From the IMG/VR virus record IMGVR_UViG_3300032293_002041, positions 124,001-188,000 of that record: a DNA stretch of 64,000 nucleotides. The stretch is one strand, 5' to 3'. The DNA is from a virus. Under the pieces are notes generated by a model that saw only the letters and a program-made list of their open reading frames with translations, had not been told where the DNA came from and did no database searches. Positions 21,701 to 33,700 of the stretch are shown one piece after another. A program made the position numbers and the translations under genes. Every line of letters starts with the position of its first letter. Within the stretch, counting starts at the first letter, position 1.

Positions 21701-24700
21701 TTTCCAACAGCATCAATATTAAATCCTAAATCGTCTTGTTTACCAGATCCATTATATCTTGGACCCCTATACTTTAAATAACTCATCTCATAAGGAATAT
21801 TCACACCACCAATTGGTGTTGGAAGTTTTATTGTGTACGTTGCACTTTTTGGTCCAACCAACTCTTGTGAAAATCCAAATTTTTTGCCAGTTAAAGTTTC
21901 TTTTCTATCTTTGTCTATTTCAGCTTTTATTGATGTTAAGAATAGTGATGGGTCTGTGTCTCCTATCCATGGAAATTCTTTTTGTTGTTTCATACTATTA
22001 GTATCGTCTAATATTCCAATATCCATAGGAATATTTCCAGCCCAAGCTGGTTCTTGTTTAGCTCTTCCACTAAATGCTAGCTGTATTTTCTTAAATTGTG
22101 ACGCATTACGGAAAGTATCAATATCACGAATACTATTCAGTTTATTTATAATATCTTGATTATATTTCTTTTTAAGTAAATATAGCGTTGATATATTTTC
22201 GCTAGCTCCCAAACCATCAAAATCCAAACTAGAATCATTAGCTCCAAAAATTTCCATAGATGATCTATCATTATAGATATTACTTAATTTTTCAGCAGTT
22301 CTAGCAACTGATAAATTTTCAGATCCTTTTTCAAAGGTTGCCTTTGTTGGATCAATTGCAAAATCTAATGATTTTTGGAATGTTATTCTGTTTTCATTAT
22401 ATTTTTCTTTTAATGAAGAAGCATTTTTTTGTATCCATTCAGCGCCATTAGCTGAATAACTTTCTGGCGGCACAAATGTATCACCACCACCAGATTTTAT
22501 AGCAATACCCTTACTTGATGCATTAGTACTCACTATAGAATAAGATCTACCCAAACTACCACCCAGTCCAGCACCTCCAGCAGTACCAGCAGCTGCAATA
22601 GCTAAACCTAATGGTATTCCGGCACCTAATGTGCCGATTGAAATAGCCGCTGCCGATAAACCCGCCAAAGCTCCTACTCCGATACTAGCATTAGACAATA
22701 TTCCATAAATTTTTAAAATATCTTTAGTATCATCATCTGATGAAAAAGCGGATGGCTTAAATTCTTTATTTGTAGATAATATAAGACCAATTGGTTCAGA
22801 TGTTTGGCTAGTTGGCTTATACGGATCACCACCAACAGCAGATGGAGGATTTCCGTTAAAACTTCCTTCCGTATTCCATAAATTAGCTCTTAAAGTATTA
22901 TTATTAAATTCTATTAATTTTTCTCTATAAAATTTATTATAATCTTTTCTACTAACATGATCTTCGTTAAATGTATTGCTATTAGTAGCATTAGATAATA
23001 CAGCACCAAGTTGACCCATTTCGTTAACGTCAAAACGAGGATTGCTATTATCATATGCATAACCATTGGAAACCATTACTATGTTTGGAGCACTACCTGC
23101 CATGATAGCACTGTCTGAGTTAGCCTTAATACTACTCTTACCAGAATCATAAAAATCTGCTTCTGGTGCTCCTGCCTGAGATCTTATGGTTGTTCTGGGA
23201 CCTTTATAAACATACTTAATTAATGCTGTATTTAGATCATTCTTAACAAATTTTGGATCCAAATATTTTTCTTTTGTACTTTCTAAATTTTCAGTATCTT
23301 TAAATTCGTTTTTGGTTAAGTTAGACACATAGCCACCGGAAGCATAATACCTAACGGATCCACCGCCACTATACTTTTTACTATTAATAGCATTTAATAG
23401 TGGTAGATTAGCCTGTGTTGCTGCTCTATTAACCACAAATTCTCCAGGTGTTAACATTGCTGGAACAGTATCTGTTCCTTGAGGAGCAAAATCAATACCC
23501 ATGCCAGCAGCAGCATAAATTACTCCTCCGGATGCTTTACCAACAGGAGGATTTGGATTTTTTGGTATTTTAGCATTAATTTCAGAAACATGATTATTAA
23601 GATCTTTGAGTTGAGCACTATCGAAGCTTAACACTGTACCTTTAAGAGCATCAACTAAAGCCTTAGCCGATTTATTAGCAAGCTGATTTGATAAAGTTTC
23701 ATCCATTCGTGCTAATGATTGATTAGCTAGTGATTGTAAATTATTGGCTTGTTTATATTCTTGAATCGCTGATTGTGTTGCTGGATCAGCTTGTGGATTT
23801 CTTAAAGTATTAAGAACTTGCTGGAATATTGGAGAAACACCCACCCCAGATTCTTGCAACATGCTTTGTAATACATCGGCTTTTATGCTATTTCCTTGTT
23901 GAGAATTACCTAAAAACGGCAATATATCTTGTAGAGCACCAAGGGTCTCTTTTCTGTCATTAGCAAATGCTGCTTGAGCAGCTTTCATAGCTTCAAATCC
24001 AGAGGCACCCTGATCTATTGCTTCTCTATAGGCTTTTTGAGCACTTTGTGAATCTCTAATATCATTAATTTGTCCTCTCATATTATTATTTAGTCTAGCA
24101 AAAGCACCATTCAAAGAATTGAGTTCTTCTGGTGTACTTGTTACTAGTTTTTCAATAAAACTAACTCTTCCAGACTGTTTTTGTTGTGCTTGTTCTATTT
24201 TATCCATAGCTTCAGCGGCAACATCTGTACTTTCAGCCAACATTTTTAATGCTTCTATATTTTGTCTTAATGCTGTATTAGTACTAACCATCTCTGTTTT
24301 GAATTTAATAACATCCTCAGCTCCTGTTGCACCTCTAGCGCCAGCAGCATTAGATGCGACTTCTAGTGATTCACGTCTAGTATTTAACGAAAAAATATTA
24401 TTTTCAATATCAGTAATATTGGTAGATCCACCAGTAAGAGCAGATACTTTTGCGTCTCTTATAGTTTTTGCATTAGTTGAGTTATTGGTTTGTCCTAATG
24501 CTTTATTTAAATTAAGAGTTGCAGATAATTGAATATCTTGAGATTTTATTAATCTACTATTTCTACTAACTTGTAGATCTGTAATTTTATTAATATTATC
24601 GCTATACATATTAAGTGCATTTTGATAATTTTCTAATGCTTTTACGGCAATGTCTTGAGCTTGTTTTGCGGTATCTACAACTTTACTTAGTGAACCTAGT

Positions 24701-27700
24701 TTATTATTTAGATCAGCAAAATCAATTTTATTATCACCTTCTGTTCGCAATCCTTCTAATGCTTTAGATACTTCTTTACTTAGTTGATCTGATAGATCTG
24801 GTGGTAATGATAATCCTTCTAAAGCACTTTTAACTTCACGATCAACTTTAGTAGCCAGTACTTCGTTATTTATTCCTGGTCTTTCTCTTAAATTTTTATT
24901 AAGTGTTGACATTACTGTTGATTCTATAGTTTCGCCAACTCCTAATAATCCTTTCATTACTTTAGCATCAGCACCAAATAATGATGCAGCATCTCCTCTT
25001 GCTTTTTCAACCTCTGGCTCAGAATAAGCTCTTTGGTTTTGCAAAATATTTGCTGTTGCTATCTGCGACTTGCCAGTTTGAGCTTGTCCAGTAAGTGCCG
25101 AGGATAAAAGGTCAATATCATTTGTCATTTGACTAAGAGAGAAGCTAGCTTTGCCAATAGCTTGCTCCATATTAGCAAACATTCTTGTAAACGAACGACT
25201 GAAAGTATTAGTTGTATTCTCTAGATCTTTTTGTGCCAGAGCATTTTGTGTTGCTGCAATTTTTTTCCTTACCTCAGACTCAGCGTATGCTTGCATAACG
25301 CTAGCTTTCCTAGATTCTCTTTCTTTTTCTTCGATACCGATCATATTTTCTATGGTAAGTATTTCTTGTTCTGTAGCAGCATTTGATCGAGCTATTGCTT
25401 CTCTATGTAGCTTCCATTCAGCACTATTTTCACTTACTAATTCATTAATATCTGTTCCACTTTTAACTTTACTCTCAAGTAATTGCATTGTAGCATTAGC
25501 AGTATCAGCAAAAGCCTTTGAATTGGCTTGAGCTTCTGCTGGTATAAGTCTTTGAGTACTAGATTGTGTTGCTTGAGCTGCGGCTTCAGATGGATTAGTA
25601 AAATTACCACCTAACATTTGTCCATATGACGTAGTACGCATGTAGGCTATTGTTCCTTCTTTCTCCAAAATTTTTGACCTCGCAGCTGCTCCTTGATTAC
25701 CTTTATTTTCGAAAAAGAAAGCATCGAACATATTAACCCAAAATGCTTTTGCCGTATTTCTATCTATTGATAGACTATTTTTAACTTGATGAGTAGCGTC
25801 TAATAAATTCTTAGTAATTTCTTCTTGCAGTTTTATATTTTTAAGATCTGTACCAAGTTTTTCCAAACCTTTGGATACTTTTTCCAAACTTTCAGCCGCT
25901 TTGTTTGTTGCTAATTTTTTCTCAAATTCAATTGAAGCATTACGAGCATCCATAAAAGCTTGTCCAGCAGCTAGTGCCGCTGTAGTTAAGAGAGAAATTG
26001 GGCCTAGCAATCGAGTCATTGATGGAAACATTTCCATTATATTACTACCGATCATGGTACCAGTAGCCAACATATTTGTACCACCCTGCAAACCAGCAGA
26101 TAACTGAGCATTAGAAGAACTAGTCTCTGGATTAATCTGTTGTGCAATTAGTGAACCTGCCATTTGTAGACCAAAAGCCATGCCGATGCCTCTGGTAACA
26201 CCACTTCCTGCGCCGCCTCCGGGACCAGCTGCTCCGGCAGCCATGGCGGTGGCTCGTGCAGTATTGGCTCTATCTCTTGCTTCTTGTTCGGCCATGCGCA
26301 ATGCTTGAGCACTTAATCTGCGCATCGCATTTCTATCGCCAGACACACCTCGCTCCGCGGCCAACTGTTGTCTGATTTGAGCGGCTCTCTGCGGTATATA
26401 TGTCATGTCCATTTGAGCTAAAGTATTACGATCCTTCATACTCTGTTGAATATATCTTTGAGCATCATCTCCGGTTAAACCAACAGCACCAAGGTTGACT
26501 CGTCCACCAGTCACTTGAGTAGTTGCTTGTTCGTAAGATTGTCTATTAATTCTTCCTGCTCGTCTTTGTAGTCTTTCTTCAACTTGCTCATCAGAATATC
26601 TTCTTACTGTTGCTCCTCTACGAGTTCTAGTTTGAGATGCTAGTCTATTCCTCTCTGTTTCTGTCATTTGTTGACGTAATATATCAGCTCTAAAGTCTAT
26701 TTTTTGTAAGTCTTGTCCACCTAAACTACCTAAAGAAGCTCTAGCTCCACCCGGAGTATCTACAGATGCTCTTCTTGCTCTAATATCTCGGTCGGCTTGT
26801 TGTCTAATGTTTCTTAACATACTTTCGGCAGCAGCTATCTGTTGAGCAGAGGCTCCTGCTATTCTGGCTCGTCTAATATCGGCTTCTGTGGCTTGAATAG
26901 CTTGAGCGTAGGTTGCCTGAGTTCCTCTTTGCATAAGTCTTGCGGTATCTCCTGATGTGACACCAAGATCTTGTAATACTGTTGCTAGTTGTCCTAATTG
27001 CTCATTAACAGTATTAACTACTCCAACAACTCTTTGAGCTTCAGCATCATTCATTCCACCAAGATTCGGCCTAGCTGCTGGTGGTGGATTTAATAATCCT
27101 CCGATAAATAATCTTTGAACAGCTCCGCCAGTTGCAAACTCTTGAGTGCTAACTGGACCACCAACAGAACCACCATTCCTAAGTCCCAAAGCCTTAGTTG
27201 CTTTTTCTCTAATAATAAAACTACCAACCGGCAAATTAGCAGGAATACTATCACTAGTGCCAGTTCCTGGCCCCTTAATTACACTAATACCACCACTAGC
27301 AAAACGACTCATGCCATTACGGTCTGCTTTATTCATTTGTGCTAATTTACCGTATCCTATTGCTCTTGCTGTTTCTGGTGGAACATAGGCTTCTCCATTA
27401 CTAACTAGTGCCGGCACAGTATCCGAGGAATGTCCACCACCAGCAAATTGAGCCATGCCACCAACGGCATATTTTCTTCTTTTAATTCCAGCCCCACCCA
27501 ATAGTTCTGTTAATGTAGAATCTAATATTGATTGTAATCTATCGTCTAATCGTGGAAGATTTTCGATTAAAGTTGTTAAAAATTCTTCTTTGCCGCTATC
27601 TTCCATTCTATCAATAACTTCTTGAGTAGTTCCAAACTTTGGCCCTCCCTGAAGCAAGGCTTGGTTGATCTTGGGATTAATTGGCCTATACTCTCTGGCT

Positions 27701-30700
27701 CTTCTGGTAGTTCTAGCTTGCATATTCAACGCAGAGAGATCTTTTGTCATATCCACAGAAACAGGAGTAGCATCTCTAGAAGAATCACCCAGAGTACGGT
27801 AATAATTTGAAAGCATTTGATCCATAGATCTTGACTTATAACTCCTACCATATACAACATCAGCACTAGAATATCCACCATTTGCTGTCAAAGCATCAAA
27901 AGCATCAGCTAAATCATTATTATCTCCAGAAAATAAAGATGACACTCTGCTTCTATATCTATTAAAACTATCTGCTGATTTTGTTCTTAGTCCTTGAAAT
28001 AGCTGATGTGTCATTTCATGATACAGTACGTCGTTCTTAGTGTCGCTAGAGTATCCCATAGAGGAAGCAAAACTTAAGGTTCCTCGACCAGTAGTTGCGG
28101 AAATGGCTTGTTGCTCAGACAAAACCGACTTTTCTGCTGCAGATTTGACCTTTGATAATTCGAATGATCTCTTTTTTAAGCTGTCTAACTCACCATTAGC
28201 TTTCTGATATGCATTACTATCAAAAGAGAAACTACCGTCATCAAAAGTTTCAGTCGGTGTTTTGGTAATCTTCTTAATTTCTTTTTCTTTTGTTTCTATT
28301 AATTTTTTTAATCCATAAGCTTCTTGTTTTTGTTTTTCTCCATACCCAGATTTAGATAGATCATAACCTTCATACGGCCTAACTCCAGTTGCATCTCTTT
28401 GGAATTGAGCAGAGCCGTACCCGGATAGACCTCCTCCTCTTTTGCTTGCTCCGAAATCTAGTTGTAATGGTAGAGCAACAGTTAAATCTTCTTGTGGCAA
28501 TCCTACAAACTTAGCAAAATCTGACATTCTATCAAAGAGCGTATCGCGACTAATTTTTTCTTTGAATGATGCTGTAAATCTAGCCTTATCAAATGGTTGC
28601 TGAAAAGATTGTTTAACTTTATCATCATCAACCATTATTCTTTCATTTTTAGGATATTTATCCCATGCTAATTTAGCTCTTAAGTTTTCTTCAGCTGTTT
28701 GTTGGTCTTTAGCATAGGCCTTTGATATGCTAGGGGGAAATATAGTTTCTCCGGTTCCAAAAACTTCTTTTGGTTTTCTGGTTTTAGTTGCCGCTCCACC
28801 GGCCATAAATTTTTGAACCATTCCACCACGGTTTAACATTTTTACAGCCCAATCCATATTGAGCGATTCAAGAATGTTACCACCCTCCTCACTGTTGTCG
28901 TTAGCCTCTATATTTTTTACTTTAAATTTAGAATTTCTTGGTAGAATATATTCTACTTCTATATCATAATCGTCAGCATAATTTTCATCAGCTCTACCTT
29001 TGCCCAAAGAATCAGCAATGAGTCTCTGATTTGTTTTTCTTATTTTTGATTTGTCTCTGTTAATCGTATCTGTCTTGGCTCTCTCTGGATTTAATCCTTT
29101 GGCTTTTTTATTCGTTTCTATTGTCATCATGCCTGTTCTTGCAAAGCTTTCTGCTGTAGCTGGCACCTCTGAAGTAGACAAGAAAGAAGGGATGCTAACA
29201 GTTTTTCCAACTAGTTTTTTTGTATCTTCTAGTTTATTAACTTTTACGCCAGCTGATTCTATAAATAATTTTTGCTTACTAGCTCCTATGCCACTGTATA
29301 ATTTTTCTGGTAATGAAAATTGCATCGCAGCATCTAATGATCCAACAAAAGAAGATAGTGGCTTATCTACTGCTGGACCAAGCTTTTTCCTCTCTGTTTT
29401 ATTCAAACCTGACGTATCGGCTAATGACTGACTCAAGTCATCTTTCTTGCCAAGAGCAGTATTAATAGCTGAATCTAAGCCTATTGCCTGATATGCTCTA
29501 ACGGCATCTAACATATCGCTAATGCTATAGCCTTTATTAGCAGCTAGCCTTTGAGAATCTTTTCCCTTTAGTTTTTTAACTTTGTCGATATATTCAATAT
29601 CTTTTTCTAGAGAACCCACAGACACATCAATATATTCTCTATTCGGAGCGAAACTAACTATGCTTTTTGGTCCAACCTTATCCATATTCTGTTGTTTATT
29701 TCCCGGTCCCAAATTTCCCTTATATGCTTTATTTAGTGCTTGTTTAACAACACCATCATAATTTCCTGTTATATCATATATTTGATTTTCTTCAATTAAC
29801 GACTTAAGATAGTCAGAAATGCCAGATGGAGCTTTGGGTAAAACTATTTCTTTTTTGGTCTTTTCTTTTTTTTGCGGAGTTTTGCTAGCTAAAAACTCTT
29901 TGATAGAAGATATTCTTTCTTTAACTTCTCTGATTCCAGCATCTTCCATGAAAGGGGCTGATTTACTAAATGTACTAACTGGAACCTTTCTTTGAAAACC
30001 AAATAAGTCCAATGTAGAATCGAGCAAAACTAGTTCTTTATTAAGGTCTTTTGGTGACTGCTGCTGCATTCTTTTAACCCAGCCACCATCAATAAATCTT
30101 TGGATCAAACCACCACTATTTTTAGCTTGTGCTACTCCACCAGCCATAAAGCTTTGAACAGCTCCGCCATTATTAAAGCCTTTCACATTTTTAAGATATG
30201 TAACAATATTATCTTTTATGGTTGATGGACCAGCTAGTGTTCTCTTAACATCAGTTGGTATATTAGGAGGTAGTTTTGGTTCGAATTTTTGTGAGACTCT
30301 ACCAAGACCAGTCATAAAATCAAATCCTCTACCCTTTGGAGATCCTACTGCCCCTAATCTTCTTATAAATGCTTCTAATAAACTACCTTTAAGTGATTCT
30401 ATATCTTCTAATGATTGTGTATCTTCTTTTAGCTTTTTAACTCCTCTATATCTATAAACATCAATTCCTTCATCGGCTCTTTTCCTAGCAACAGATGTAT
30501 TTCTTTTGTCGTCATCAACGAAAATAGATCCTGGAGTTAGTTCTGCCGCTTTAAGTTTTGCAATATCCGATCCTGAAACGTTTGGTCCACCAAATCCTTT
30601 GAACTGGCCAGCTTGTATTGGCAAACCTTTGCTAGTTAACCATGTTTGAATTAAAGGAAGTGTAGCTTTTGGTCTTGCTGTTATTACTCGTATGTTTTTT

Positions 30701-33700
30701 AATAGTTCTGGTTTTTTAGCTACTAAAGACGCTAACTGACGACCTAGTACACTTAGTTTAGCTTTACCCAGAGCCTCGGTCACTTTGGCAGTATCCGAAA
30801 ATTCACTAAATCTTGGTTGCTTCGGATCTGCTAAAATTTTATCAGCACCAAAAGCTAATGTTCTATCAAAATCTAGTGCTAGTTCTCTACCAGACTCAAA
30901 TCCTCCCAATATCATTCCAACTCTTTTCTTTTGAGCAGTCATCTCTGATCGTTTTTCTTTTTGAGCTTGTTGCATTGGTATAGTGCCAATAGCTTTATCA
31001 AAACTAGCATCTATGCTACTAGCTCTTTTTTGATTTTTATATATTCCACTATAAATACTGACTGTATGTTGTTTAGTTGGATCTTTTAATCTATTATCTT
31101 GTATAGTTTGAGTTACTGGTTGGGCTGCAAATGCACTTCCAAATAGTCCAGCAGCACCAAATACTAATCCTTTAGCTGTTGCTTTATTTCGTTTTCTTGT
31201 CTCGCTAGCTTCTGCTTTCTTTGCTAATGAGGTTTTTTCTTTTGTAAATTCTGCTAGAATAGCAGCTTTACTTGCTGCTTGTTGTGGTGTGGGTTTGGTT
31301 GTTTTTAAAGCGGTATATACATCTGTTGCTCTAATACCTCCAACAGCAGCTGCTCTCTCTATGCCCAAGAGTTTAATAATGTCTCCGGTTGAAGCTTTGA
31401 CTGCTGGAGTTGCTGTGCCTCCTTCTTCAAATCTTTGAGTAGCCCCACCAGAAGATCTTCCCAGTCTCTCAATTTTAGGAAGCATTCTAGCGGCTCTTCG
31501 TCCTAAAATCGCTTCGTCTCTATCTCTCTGTTCCCTTAGATACTTAACTCTTTCTGCAACATCGAGTGGCGTTTTTGCAGTAACACGAGCTGGTAGCGTT
31601 GATAGTTCAGCAAGTGTTGATGAGTATCTTCCTGCTCTTCCTCTTCCTTTCTGGGCATTTTCTTCTATTCTTTTAAGAATAGCATCTAATAGTTTTGGTC
31701 TTTTTTGTATCGTCGCCATATAAGGCTTTAAATAAGCTATTCCTTCTGGAGTCAGAAGTTTTTTCATAGCTTCAACATCATTGCTCATAATGGCTGCTCT
31801 AGCAGCAGTACCGCTAATTCCGTCTCTGGCTATTTGTATTGACTTATAGCCCAGAGAGAGATTTCTACTCACAGCAGCGTCTGTTTTATCATCCCCCATA
31901 TATGCAACATTACCATCGCCTTTTGGAACAATATAGGAGTCTTCTTGTCCTTCAATCTTAAAGGCCTTAGGAAAAACTCCTGGAGCAATTCCTTTTGGCG
32001 CAGCTGAGATGTTGAATCCTTTTGATCCTAAGACTGCTTGAGCCATTCCTACTGCTGATGGCCCAGTAGATGATGTTTGAGGCAAAATTGCTGTTCTTTC
32101 TTTCTGGTCATCTCTATTAAAAGGATCTATAGGAGTATTTCCAGAAATATATATCACAGTGTCTTCTGGACTAATTTTACTTTTCTTAGCCCCTTGCATA
32201 ATTGCTTCGACATGACCAGCTGTGGTTGGTCTTAAAGCTCCTTGAAAGACTGCTGTTTTTTTCGGAGTTCTTACATTTGGAGCACCAATTCTTTTACCAG
32301 TTGCAACATCGGTTGTTATAACCCTTTTGGGATCAACCCCAGAAACTTCAGAAGCTGCTAACCATGCTTCATCTATGCCGGTATCAACGGGTGCGCTCTT
32401 AGTAGCTCCTGGTTTGCGCTTAAATAGTCCGTAGTTACGTCCAGATGGATCAGGTATTCCGGATTCTGATCGTCTGTCTCTATCATCTCTTCTAACTAAA
32501 ATTGCATCTTGACTAGCTTTAGATCTACTAGAAAGATTTCGTATTCTATCAGACGCTATTAAAGAAGCAGCATTTCTAGGACCCAATACTGAAGTTGTAT
32601 CAATAACTTCATCTAGTCCTTCTAAGTCACTAGGAACTCGTATGGCTTTTCTAGTTGTCTTGCGGAGTCTAGCATTATCTGCTTCTTGAGATCTTGAACC
32701 CCCGTAAGCTGCTGTAGTTTTACCACTTGCGGCAACCCCAAAAACGGTTCTTAGTCTGCCTATAGCTCCAGACTTTCTTCTTTCCGCTACTAGATTCGAC
32801 ATATAAACTTTATATTCATCGAGCTTAGCAATGCCCATCATTTTCATTTGAGCAGCAACGATTGGATCTTCTTTCCAGTCATCAGAATCAATAATTCCAA
32901 TAGTACGAGTACGACTAACTGGTTTTACTTCTCCACCAATGGGAAATCTCTGAATAGATCCACCAAGATTTCTTCTGCGAGATATTGCTAGTTCTGTAGC
33001 TTTATCATAAGCTCTTTCTTCTCTTCTTCGAATATTTCTTGGATTTTGACTTAATCCAGTTAATTTTTGAGTAGATTCCTGTCTGTCTTGGGTTCCTTTA
33101 CGATCCCCTCTCGCTATCCTTTTCCAGACAATATCTGCTCTATTTTCTAAATATAGTTGTTTATCTGCTGATAATAGAGGCCAAAAATTATTAGGAATAT
33201 TTTTAAGATCTGAATCTTTTACTAATGGTTTCTTAGGAATTTTTTTTGTAATAGTATTAGCAAAAATTTGGGACGTAATACCATATGCCAGATCCGATAA
33301 CTTTATTCTATCCAACGATCTTCTACTGCTTTTTTCTAAATGACCAGACAATAAAACTTTCGGATGACTTATCATCCAAGCAGCAAGTTTAGATGAAATA
33401 GTCCCTGAGCCAGAAGACTTCAATGCTTGGTTTGTTAATGTTGGTAAACTAAGTAGTATTGGAGATTTTTGTGATATTCCAATTTCATCAATAATACTTT
33501 GTAATTGTTTATTGCTTGCTTCAGATATATCTGGTATCTTAAATTGTTTTTGCGCAACATCAAGACTGGGTGTAAGTTTACTGGATCTAGTGGGGGTATC
33601 TCTTGAGATACTTGAGCCTTTAGCCCTGACCTTTCTATTTAAATATTCTCTAAATTGAGCTGGGGTTAGTGGGGTGCTATTTCCGAAATGGGCCAGGTCT

